In this document: piece by piece, positions 26,872 through 36,217 of the stretch | Layout of the letters: every line of letters begins with the position of its first letter | Numbering within the stretch: the first letter of the stretch is position 1 | Source: Lysobacteraceae bacterium SCN 69-320 | Lineage (GTDB): Bacteria > Pseudomonadota > Gammaproteobacteria > Xanthomonadales > Rhodanobacteraceae | Length of the DNA: 64,000 bases | Assembly (NCBI GenBank): GCA_001725155.1 | Contig: MEFP01000012.1 | Coordinates: 496,001-560,000 of the forward strand | Reading direction: 5' to 3' | Program-made: the position numbers and the translations under genes | The notes under the pieces: generated by a model | Seen by the model: only the letters and a program-made list of their open reading frames with translations | Told to the model about the DNA's origin: nothing | Database searches by the model: none

Positions 26872-28182
26872 TCAGCCGAGCCGGAAGCCGCAGCCATTGG
26901 CCAGCGCGAGGAAACCCGGGAAGGAGGTCGCCACGTTGGCGCAGTCGGCGATATGGATCGCTCCGTCGGCGATCAGGCCGGCCACGGCGAAGCTCATCGC
27001 GCAGCGGTGGTCGCCGGCGCTGTCGACCTCGCCGCCGGCCAGGCGGCCGCCCTCGATGATCGCGCCGTCGGGCGTCTCCTCGATGCGCACGCCGAGTGCG
27101 CGCAGGCCGCGCGCCATCACGGCGATGCGGTCGGATTCCTTGACGCGCAGCTCGGACGCGCCGCTGATGCGCGTCGTGCCGCTGGCCGCGGCCGCGGCCA
27201 CGAACAGGGCCGGAAACTCGTCGATCATGTCGGGCACCAGCGCTTCGGGCACGTTGACGCCGTGCAGCGGCGCGTGGCGCACGCGCAGGTCGGCCACGGC
27301 TTCGCCGCCGAGTTCGCGCGGGTCTTCCGCCGTGATGTCCGCCCCCATGAGGCGCAGCGCATCGAGCAGGCCCGTGCGGCGCGGGTTGATGCCGACGTCG
27401 CGCAGCAGCAGATCCGAACCCGGCACGAGGCTCGCCGCAACGAGAAAGAAGGCGGCCGAGGAAAAGTCCGCCGGCACGACGATGTCCGTCGCGCGCAGCG
27501 CATGGCCGCCGGCAAGGCTGGCCGTGCCGGCCGAGAACGCGATCGGCCAGCCGAACGCGGCGAGCATGCGCTCGGTGTAATCGCGGGTCGGATGCGGCTC
27601 GCGGATGGTCGTTTCGCCCTTGGCATACAGGCCGGCCAGCAGCAGCGCCGACTTGACCTGGGCGCTGGCCACCGGCAGCGCATAGTCGATGCCGCGCAGC
27701 TCACGGCCGCCATGCACGCGCAGCGGCGGCAGTCCGCCGTCTTCCGAGGCTATCTGTGCGCCCATGCGCGTCAACGGTTCGATCACGCGGCGCATGGGCC
27801 GGCGCGACAGGGATTCGTCGCCGATGAGCGTGCTGTCGAAGGCCTGGCCGGCGAGGATGCCGGTCAGCAGGCGCATGCCGGTGCCGGCATTGCCGCAGTC
27901 GATCGCCGCAGCCGGCGCATGCAGGCCGTGCAGACCGGCGCCGTGGACGATGCGCACGCTGGCCGACGGCTGCTCGATGCGCACGCCCATCGCGCTGAAC
28001 GCGCGCGCCGTCGCGCGCGTATCCTCGCCTTCGAGAAAGCCGCTGACCTGCGACACCCCGTCGGCCAGTGCCGCGAACATGACCGCGCGGTGCGAGATCG
28101 ACTTGTCGCCGGGCACGCGGACATCGCCGCCGAGCGCCGCGACTGCGCGTCGGCTGGTCCAGGTCTCGTTGCCGCCGCTCAT
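26872..28182 (-). CDS. aroA: 3-phosphoshikimate 1-carboxyvinyltransferase
   Basis: A 436-residue EPSP synthase. VPGDKSISHRAVM near residue 24 and the GNAGTGMRLL motif (about residue 97) bind phosphoenolpyruvate and shikimate-3-phosphate. SQVKSALLLAGL and the second-half motif LRVKESDRIAVM are also present. The GNAGTG motif (rather than GNAGTA) and the SAQVKSA block fit the class II form. It makes EPSP on the way to chorismate. The start overlaps the hisC stop by four bases, so pheA-hisC-aroA is one translationally coupled operon. Confidence 0.96.
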   Translation of the reverse strand: MSGGNETWTSRRAVAALGGDVRVPGDKSISHRAVMFAALADGVSQVSGFLEGEDTRATARAFSAMGVRIEQPSASVRIVHGAGLHGLHAPAAAIDCGNAGTGMRLLTGILAGQAFDSTLIGDESLSRRPMRRVIEPLTRMGAQIASEDGGLPPLRVHGGRELRGIDYALPVASAQVKSALLLAGLYAKGETTIREPHPTRDYTERMLAAFGWPIAFSAGTASLAGGHALRATDIVVPADFSSAAFFLVAASLVPGSDLLLRDVGINPRRTGLLDALRLMGADITAEDPRELGGEAVADLRVRHAPLHGVNVPEALVPDMIDEFPALFVAAAAASGTTRISGASELRVKESDRIAVMARGLRALGVRIEETPDGAIIEGGRLAGGEVDSAGDHRCAMSFAVAGLIADGAIHIADCANVATSFPGFLALANGCGFRLG

Positions 28183-29297
28183 GCCAGCGCCTCCAGCAAT
28201 CGTTCGTTCTCGGCGCGCGTACCCACGCTGATGCGCAGGCAGGTCGGCAGGCCGTAGCCGGCCATCGGTCGCACGACGACGGCATGGCGGAACAGTTGCG
28301 CTTCGACCTCGCGCGCATCGCGGCCGAAATCCACGAGCACGAAATTGGTCTGCGACGGAAACACGCGCAGGCCGCGCGCGCGCAGCTGCGCCGCCAGCCA
28401 TTCGCGTTCGGCCGCGGTGAATTCGCGGATGTGCCGTGCGTGCGCCGTATCGGCCAACGCGGCTTCGGCCGCGACCAGGGCCAGGCTGTTCACGTTGAAG
28501 GACTCCCGCAGGCGTTCGAGCACGGCGATGGCCGCGGTCGAGCCGACTGCATAGCCGACGCGCAGTCCGGCCAGCGCATAGGCCTTGGAAAACGTACGCG
28601 TGACGATGAGATTGTCGTGACCGCCCTGCCCCGCACGCAGCAGGCGCACGGCCGAACCGGCGCCCGGCGCGGTCATGTATTCCGCATAGGCCTCGTCGAC
28701 GACGACGACCACATGCTCCGGCAGCCGGGCGAGAAAACGATCGAGCGCCGCGTCGTCGAACCAGGTGCCGGTGGGATTGTTCGGATTGGCGACGTAGACC
28801 AGACGCGTGTCCGCACGCACGGCCGCGGCGATCGCATCGAGGTCATGGCCCAGCGGCGCGACCGCGTGATCGGCCGGCAGGGCCGGCACGCAGACCGGCG
28901 TCGCGCCGGCAGCGGCCGTGGCGATCGCAAACACGGCGAAGCCGTACTGCGAATAGACCACCGAAGTCTGCGCGTCGGCGAAGCACTGCGCGATCAGCAT
29001 CAGCAATTCGTGCGAACCGTTGCCCAGCGCGATGTGCGCGCTGTCGAGGCCGAGCTGCGCGGCCAGCGCGCGCTTGAGCGCGCCGCCCTTGGGATCGGGG
29101 TAGCGGTAGATCTCGGGCAGGGCCGCGCTGATCGCGGCCGCCACGGCCGGACTGGCGCCGAGCGAGGTTTCGTTGGAGCCGAGCTCGACGAGGCGCGCGC
29201 CGTATTCTTCACGCAGCGCCGGCAGATCGTGGCCCGGATCGTAGGCGCGCAGCCTGGCCGTTGCCGCGTTGGCGAGACTGAGAATGTCCGCGCTCAC
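28179..29297 (-). CDS. hisC: Histidinol-phosphate/aromatic aminotransferase
   Basis: A 372-residue class I/II PLP aminotransferase starting at GTG 29297. ELGSNETSLG at the start, YRYPDPKGGALKRALA, ANPNNPTGTWF, VVVDEAYAEYM and RTFSKAYALAGLRVGYA (PLP lysine) are the HisC signatures. In this position, between pheA and aroA, it often acts on both histidinol phosphate and phenylpyruvate or arogenate precursors. The start overlaps the stop of pheA by four bases (GTGA). Confidence 0.93.
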   Translation of the reverse strand: MSADILSLANAATARLRAYDPGHDLPALREEYGARLVELGSNETSLGASPAVAAAISAALPEIYRYPDPKGGALKRALAAQLGLDSAHIALGNGSHELLMLIAQCFADAQTSVVYSQYGFAVFAIATAAAGATPVCVPALPADHAVAPLGHDLDAIAAAVRADTRLVYVANPNNPTGTWFDDAALDRFLARLPEHVVVVVDEAYAEYMTAPGAGSAVRLLRAGQGGHDNLIVTRTFSKAYALAGLRVGYAVGSTAAIAVLERLRESFNVNSLALVAAEAALADTAHARHIREFTAAEREWLAAQLRARGLRVFPSQTNFVLVDFGRDAREVEAQLFRHAVVVRPMAGYGLPTCLRISVGTRAENERLLEALA

Positions 29298-30394
29298 AGC
29301 AGGGCCACCGGGTAGGAGCCGAGTACCTTGACCTCGGCCGCGCGCGCGCTGGCCTGCTCGATCGCCGCGGTGACGCGCGCGTCCTCGACATGGCCTTCTA
29401 TTTCGACGAAGAACACGTATTCCCACTTGCCCGTGCGCGCCGGACGCGATTCGATCTTGGTCATGGACAGGCCCTGGTCGGCGAACGGGGTCAGCAGCTC
29501 GTACAGCGCGCCGGGCTTGTCCTTGACCGACATCAGCAGCGAGGTCTTGTCGTGGCCCGAGGCCGGGAACAGTTCGCGGCCGATCACGAAGAAGCGCGTG
29601 GTGTTGTCGGGGCGATCCTCGATCTGCCGCGCGAGCACCTTGAGGCCGTAGACATGCGCGGCGGTCTCCCCGGCGATCGCCGCGGCGTCGTCGGCATTGC
29701 GCGCGCGCCGCGCGGCCTCGGCATTGCTGGACACCGGAATGCGCTCGGCCTTGGGCAGGTTCGCGCGCAGCCAGGCCTTGCACTGGCCCAGCGACTGCGG
29801 GTGCGAATAGACGCGCTCGATGTCCTCCAGCCGCGTCGTGCGCGCGAGCAGATGCTGGTGCACGCGCAACTCGATCTCGCCGCAGATCTTCAGCGGCGAA
29901 GTCACGAACAGGTCCAGCGAGGAATTGACCGTGCCCTCGCTGGAATTCTCGATCGGCACGACGCCGAAATCCGCGCTGCCGGCGGCGACTTCCTGGAACA
30001 CTTCGTCGATCGTCGCCAGCGGCAGTCCCTTGATCGAATGGCCGAAGTGCTTGAGCACGGCCTGCTGGCTGAAGGTGCCCTCGGGACCGAGGAAACCGAT
30101 CTTCAGCGGCTCCTGCTGAGCCAGGCAGGCCGACATGATCTCGCGGAACAGCCGCACCATTTCCTCGTTGCTCAGCGGGCCGCCGGCGTTGCGGTCCACG
30201 ACCATGCGCAGCACCTGCGCCTCGCGCTCGGGGCGGTAGTAGTCCACGGCGGCCTTGAGCTCGCCCTTGGCCTTGCCGACCTGCTGCGCCCAGCGCGCGC
30301 GCTCGGCGATGAGCTGCTGGATCTCGCGGTCGATCGCGTCGATGCGCAGGCGCGTCTCGGCCAGATTCAGCGGGGTTTTCTGTTCACTGTTCAT
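29294..30394 (-). CDS. pheA: Bifunctional chorismate mutase/prephenate dehydratase
   Basis: A 366-residue P-protein. The chorismate mutase domain (residues 10-95) has LRIDAIDREIQQLIAERA and YYRPEREAQVL. The prephenate dehydratase domain starts at KIGFLGPEGTFSQQAV and contains the VVPIENSSEGTVNSSLD block and NTTRFFVIGRE, with the conserved catalytic Thr of TRF. The ACT domain (from about 280) shows SVKDKPGALYELL and TKIESRPAR, the phenylalanine-binding ESRP motif. It turns chorismate into phenylpyruvate and is feedback-inhibited. It leads the pheA-hisC-aroA operon; serC, usually just upstream, is separated here by three genes. Confidence 0.96.
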   Translation of the reverse strand: MNSEQKTPLNLAETRLRIDAIDREIQQLIAERARWAQQVGKAKGELKAAVDYYRPEREAQVLRMVVDRNAGGPLSNEEMVRLFREIMSACLAQQEPLKIGFLGPEGTFSQQAVLKHFGHSIKGLPLATIDEVFQEVAAGSADFGVVPIENSSEGTVNSSLDLFVTSPLKICGEIELRVHQHLLARTTRLEDIERVYSHPQSLGQCKAWLRANLPKAERIPVSSNAEAARRARNADDAAAIAGETAAHVYGLKVLARQIEDRPDNTTRFFVIGRELFPASGHDKTSLLMSVKDKPGALYELLTPFADQGLSMTKIESRPARTGKWEYVFFVEIEGHVEDARVTAAIEQASARAAEVKVLGSYPVALL

Positions 30395-30497
30395 TGCGGT
30401 CTCGGAATTCGACTGCCCAGCTTATACGCGACCCGTCCGCGCCGGCTCATATGCGGATGCGCGATATGCGCGGCCGCCCCCTGCCGCCCGCGGCCGG

Positions 30498-31880
30498 TCA
30501 GAACAACTTGCCCGGATTCATGATGCCGTTCGGGTCGAGCACGGCACGGATGCCGCGCATCAGGGCGATTTCTCCGCTGCTGCACGCGCTGCCCAGATAC
30601 GGCTTCTTGACCAGACCGATGCCGTGCTCGGCCGAGATGCTGCCGCCGTGGCGCACGAGCACCTCGCAGAGGCGCTCGGTCACGCGTTCGCACTCGGCGA
30701 TGAACGCGGCGTAGTCGTAGCCCTCGGGCTTGACGATGTTGATGTGCAGGTTGCCGTCGCCGATATGGCCGAACCAGATCACGTCGAAGTCCGGGTATTC
30801 GCGGCTCAGCAGCGCCTGCATGTCGTGAAGGAAGGCCGGCACCGCGGCGATGCGCACGGAGATGTCGTTCTTGTAGGGCTTGTGCGGCGCGAGGCTTTCG
30901 GTGATGCCCTCGCGCAGACGCCATAGGCTTTTCGCCTGCGCCTCGCTCTGCGCGATCACGCCGTCGGTGACCCAGCCCCGTCCCAGGCAATGCTCGAACA
31001 CGGCCAGCGCCTCGGTCTGCTGCGCGTCGTCGGCAGCGTCGAACTCGGTCACGACGTAGTACGGCGAACTCTCGGCGAACGGCTTCTGCGCACCATGGGC
31101 GACGACATGGTGCAGCGCGCGGTCGGTGAAGAACTCGAACGCGCTCAGGGTCAGGCGCGAACGGCAGGCGCCGAATACCTGCATCAGCGCATCCATGTGC
31201 GGCACGGCGAACAGCAGCACCTGCGACGGCGGCGGCGCGTCGGTCAGCGCCAGGGTCGCTTCGACGACGATGCCGAGCGTGCCTTCCGAGCCGATGAACA
31301 GATGGCGCAGGTCGTAGCCGGTCGCGTTCTTGATCAGGCCGCGGTTGAGGCTCAGCCGCTCGCCGCTGCCGGTGACCACCTCCAGCCCGGCGATCCAGTT
31401 GCGCGTATTGCCGTAGCGGACCACACGGATGCCACCGGCATTCGTCGCGATGCTGCCGCCGATCTGGCAGGAACCGCGCGCGCCGAAATCCACCGGATAG
31501 ATCAGACCGTGCTCGCGCGCGGCGTTGTGCACGGCTTCCAGCGCGATGCCGGGCTGCACGGTCAGGGTGCGGTCCACCGCATCGAAGCCGACGACGCGGT
31601 TCATGCGCCCCAGGCTGACGACGAGCTCGCCGTTGGCGGCGACCGCACCGCCGGACAGACCCGTGCGCCCCCCCGACGGCACGATCGCGACACCGTACGC
31701 ATTGGCCCAGCGCACGATGGCCTGGACCTCATCGGCGTCGGCCGGCAGGGCAATGGCCAGCGGCGCCGGCGTCCAGCGCCGGGTCCAGTCGCGGCCGTAA
31801 TGCTCCAGGTCGGCGGGCTCGCTCAGGAGCTTCAGTCCCGGCAGCATCTGGCGCAGCGCATCAAGGGTGGCGTCGTTCAT
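30498..31880 (-). CDS. D-2-hydroxyglutarate dehydrogenase-like FAD oxidoreductase
   Basis: A 460-residue FAD-linked oxidase of the VAO/D-lactate dehydrogenase family. VPSGGRTGLSGGAVA near residue 66 and GGSIATNAGGIRVVRYG near residue 136 bind FAD, with FIGSEGTLGIVVEATL following. The C-terminal domain has VIWFGHIGDGNLHINIV and HGGSISAEHGIGLVKK, with the metal-binding histidines of D-2-hydroxyglutarate/D-lactate dehydrogenases. In pseudomonads an enzyme of this type next to serA re-oxidises the D-2-hydroxyglutarate made by SerA, and the divergent serA here fits. D-lactate or another 2-hydroxyacid remains possible. An inverted repeat sits just before its start codon. Confidence 0.8.
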   Translation of the reverse strand: MNDATLDALRQMLPGLKLLSEPADLEHYGRDWTRRWTPAPLAIALPADADEVQAIVRWANAYGVAIVPSGGRTGLSGGAVAANGELVVSLGRMNRVVGFDAVDRTLTVQPGIALEAVHNAAREHGLIYPVDFGARGSCQIGGSIATNAGGIRVVRYGNTRNWIAGLEVVTGSGERLSLNRGLIKNATGYDLRHLFIGSEGTLGIVVEATLALTDAPPPSQVLLFAVPHMDALMQVFGACRSRLTLSAFEFFTDRALHHVVAHGAQKPFAESSPYYVVTEFDAADDAQQTEALAVFEHCLGRGWVTDGVIAQSEAQAKSLWRLREGITESLAPHKPYKNDISVRIAAVPAFLHDMQALLSREYPDFDVIWFGHIGDGNLHINIVKPEGYDYAAFIAECERVTERLCEVLVRHGGSISAEHGIGLVKKPYLGSACSSGEIALMRGIRAVLDPNGIMNPGKLF

Positions 31881-31913
31881 GCAGGCTCGTCTCGCAGGGT
31901 CTGGCGAGCCTGC
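31881..31913 (-). other. Inverted repeat at the flavoprotein start codon
   Basis: Perfect 9-bp arms (GCAGGCTCG and CGAGCCTGC) with a 15-base loop. On the mRNA the 3' arm ends right at the ATG at 31880, where the ribosome-binding site must lie. It could hide the start region or be an operator. No strong Shine-Dalgarno sequence is free outside the arm. Confidence 0.5.
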
Positions 31914-32036
31914 CAGTGATGTCATTGGCCGTCCAGTGTTGCATTGCGGCAGACTGCTTCCCGGGCGCATAGTCCCTGTTTACCGGCCGCCGGCGCGGCA
32001 TTGGCCCTTACCTCAATTTCCTGACGCGATCAAACA

Positions 32037-33272
32037 ATGAAGAAGACGTCTTACCCCAAACAGGACATCCGCGTGCTGTTGCTCGAGGGTGTCAGCCGCA
32101 GCGCCGTCGAGACCTTCCACAACGCCGGCTATTCGCAGATCGAGTTCCACGAAAAATCCCTGCCCGAAGCCGAGCTCAAACAGCGCATCGCCGAGGCCCA
32201 TCTGGTCGGCATCCGCTCGCGCACCCAGCTCACGGCCGACGTGCTCGAACACGCCAAGCGCCTGATCGCGGTCGGCTGCTTCTGCATCGGCACGAACCAG
32301 GTCGATCTGGCCGCGGCCAAAGCGGCCGGCATTCCGGTCTTCAACGCGCCCTACTCCAACACGCGCAGCGTGGCCGAGCTGGTCATCGCCGAAGCCATCC
32401 TGCTGATGCGCCGGATTCCGCAGAAGAATGCCGAATGCCATCGCGGCGGCTGGTCCAAGTCCGCGGCCGGCAGCTTCGAGGTCCGCGACAAGGTGCTCGG
32501 CATCGTCGGCTACGGCCACATCGGCACCCAGGTCGGCCTGCTCGCCGAAGGGCTCGGCATGCGCGTGATCTATCACGACATCGAGACCAAGCTCGCGCTC
32601 GGCAATGCACGCTCGGCGCTGAGCCTCAACGACCTGCTCGGCCGCGCCGACATCGTGACCCTGCACGTCCCCGAGACGCCGGCGACCCAGCTCATGATCG
32701 GCGCCGATCAGCTTTCGCGCATGCGCCCGGGCAGCGCGCTGATCAACGCCTCGCGCGGCACGGTCGTGGACATCGACGCACTGGCCGCGACGCTGCGCAG
32801 CGGCCATCTGTCGGGCGCCGCGGTCGACGTGTTCCCGGTCGAGCCCAAGGGCAACGATGACGCGTTCGTCTCGCCGCTGGTCGGCATGGACAACGTGATC
32901 CTGACGCCGCACATCGGCGGCAGCACGCTGGAAGCCCAGGACAACATCGGCATCGAAGTCGCCTCCAAGCTCGTGCGCTACAGCGACAACGGCTCCACCC
33001 TGTCGGCGGTCAACTTCCCGGAAGCCTCGCTGCCGGAACATCCGCACAGCCGCCGCCTGCTGCACATCCACCGGAACGTACCCGGCATGCTCTCGCGCAT
33101 CAACGACCTGTTCTCGCGCGAGAACGTCAACATCGACGGCCAGTACCTGCAGACCGACCCGCAGGTCGGCTACGTCGTCATCGACGTGTCCATGCCCGAG
33201 GAACGCGCGGCCGCGCTCAAGGACGCGCTCGCCGCGATTCCGGGCACCCTGCGCGCCCGCGTGCTGTACTGA
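32037..33272 (+). CDS. serA: D-3-phosphoglycerate dehydrogenase
   Basis: A 411-residue enzyme of the E. coli-like type. KVLGIVGYGHIGTQVGLLAE near residue 152 is the NAD Rossmann motif. The conserved catalytic set is NASRGTVVD with its Arg, the Glu of VFPVEP, and the His of LTPHIGGSTLEAQ. The C-terminal ACT domain (from about 340) has HRNVPGMLSRINDLF and the serine-binding loop ENVNIDGQYLQ, so feedback inhibition by serine is expected. Enzymes of this type also reduce 2-oxoglutarate to D-2-hydroxyglutarate. The divergent flavoprotein may recycle that product. The 156-base gap to that gene holds both promoters. Confidence 0.95.
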   Translation: MKKTSYPKQDIRVLLLEGVSRSAVETFHNAGYSQIEFHEKSLPEAELKQRIAEAHLVGIRSRTQLTADVLEHAKRLIAVGCFCIGTNQVDLAAAKAAGIPVFNAPYSNTRSVAELVIAEAILLMRRIPQKNAECHRGGWSKSAAGSFEVRDKVLGIVGYGHIGTQVGLLAEGLGMRVIYHDIETKLALGNARSALSLNDLLGRADIVTLHVPETPATQLMIGADQLSRMRPGSALINASRGTVVDIDALAATLRSGHLSGAAVDVFPVEPKGNDDAFVSPLVGMDNVILTPHIGGSTLEAQDNIGIEVASKLVRYSDNGSTLSAVNFPEASLPEHPHSRRLLHIHRNVPGMLSRINDLFSRENVNIDGQYLQTDPQVGYVVIDVSMPEERAAALKDALAAIPGTLRARVLY

Positions 33273-33281
33273 GAACGGCGG

Positions 33282-33306
33282 GGGCGGGGCACGACTGGCC
33301 CCGCCC
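33282..33306 (+). terminator. Possible terminator of serA
   Basis: A perfect 9-bp stem (GGGCGGGGC and GCCCCGCCC, 7-base loop) nine bases after the serA stop. The T stretch after it is poor (TCTTTCC about eight bases on), so it may act with Rho or as an mRNA-stabilising hairpin. Confidence 0.5.
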
Positions 33307-33386
33307 GCGCTGTCTTTCCCGCCGGCGCGCCGGACGGCAGCCGGCGCACTTGCTAGAATCGCCGGTTTTGCCCCCTCGGCCGCCCC

Positions 33387-34982
<1,596 letters not shown>

Positions 34983-35029
34983 ACTGTGCTCACCAAAACC
35001 TACGGCACCGCGCTTCTCGCCGCGTCGGC

Positions 35030-36112
35030 TCAGCCGTAACGCCGCGCGAAATCGCGCATGAACGCGACGAGCGCGTCGACGCTGTCCTGGGTGACCGCGT
35101 TGTACAGCGAGGCGCGCATGCCGCCGACGAGCTTGTGGCCCTTGAGCGCCAGCAGGCCGGCGTCCTTGGATTCCTGCAGGAACAGCGCATCGAGCCCGGT
35201 GCGCGGCAGGGTGAACGGCACGTTCATCCACGAGCGCGCGGCGGTCTCGACCGGATTGGCGTAGAAGCCGGACTCGTCGATGTAGCGGTACAGGGTCTGC
35301 GCCTTGCGCCGGTTGCGCTGTTCCATGACGGCGAGACCGCCCTCGGCCTTGAGCCACTGGAAGATCAGGCCAGCCAGATACCAGCCGAACGTGTTCGGCG
35401 TGTTCAGCAGCGAATGCTGCGCCGCGTGCTCGGCGAAATTGAAGATCTTCGGCATGTCGGCCGGGCAGCGCGCGAGCAGATCCTCGCGCACGATGACGAC
35501 GACGATGCCGGAAGGGCCGATGTTCTTCTGCGCGCCGGCGTAGATCAGGCCGAAGCGCGATACGTCGATGGGTCGCGACAGGATGGTCGAGGACATGTCG
35601 GCGATCAGCGGTACGTCACCGACGTCGGGAATGTCGAAGAACTCCACGCCGCGGATCGTCTCGTTCGGCGTGTAGTGCACATAGGCCGCGTTCGGATCGA
35701 GATCCCAGTCGGCGCGCGGCGGCAGCGTCGTGAAGTTGCCGGCGGCGGAACTCGCCGCCACATGCACCTGCGCCAGCGAGCGCGCTTCGCGCACGGCTTT
35801 CTCGCCCCAGTCGCCGGTCACGACGTAGTCGACACGCTGATCGCGGCGCGCCAGATTCATCGGGATCTGCGCAAACTGCTGGGTCGCACCGCCCTGCAGG
35901 AACAGCACCTTGTAGTCGGCCGGGATCGCGAGCAGTTCGCGCAGGTCGGCCTCGGCCTGCTCGGCCATGGCCATGAATTCCTTGCCGCGATGGCTGACTT
36001 CCATGACCGAGGCGCCGCTGACGCCCCATTCCAGCAGCTCCGCCTGGGCCCGGCGCAGCACGGCTTCCGGCAGCGCCGCGGGACCGGCACTGAAATTGTG
36101 ACCACGGCTCAA
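35030..36112 (-). CDS. serC: Phosphoserine aminotransferase
   Basis: A 360-residue class V PLP aminotransferase starting at a TTG codon nine bases after GGAG. HNFSAGPAALP opens the protein. LFLQGGATQQFAQIP, ADMSSTILSRPID and LIYAGAQKNIGPSG (PLP lysine) follow, with WMNVPF and KGHKLVGGMRASLYNA near the end. It converts 3-phosphohydroxypyruvate to phosphoserine, the step after SerA. A CATAAT -10-like hexamer lies about 35 bases upstream on the minus strand. In many gammaproteobacteria serC leads directly into pheA; here serA, its divergent flavoprotein and an ABC-F gene intervene. Confidence 0.95.
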   Translation of the reverse strand: MSRGHNFSAGPAALPEAVLRRAQAELLEWGVSGASVMEVSHRGKEFMAMAEQAEADLRELLAIPADYKVLFLQGGATQQFAQIPMNLARRDQRVDYVVTGDWGEKAVREARSLAQVHVAASSAAGNFTTLPPRADWDLDPNAAYVHYTPNETIRGVEFFDIPDVGDVPLIADMSSTILSRPIDVSRFGLIYAGAQKNIGPSGIVVVIVREDLLARCPADMPKIFNFAEHAAQHSLLNTPNTFGWYLAGLIFQWLKAEGGLAVMEQRNRRKAQTLYRYIDESGFYANPVETAARSWMNVPFTLPRTGLDALFLQESKDAGLLALKGHKLVGGMRASLYNAVTQDSVDALVAFMRDFARRYG

Positions 36113-36217
36113 GGGACAGTCTCCGTCGAAGGCGAATGTCGATTATGCCGCAGCGAAACCGTCGAAATAGGGCCAATTCGGCATAAACGCGGCCCGTTTC
36201 GGGGCAATTCCATGCCA

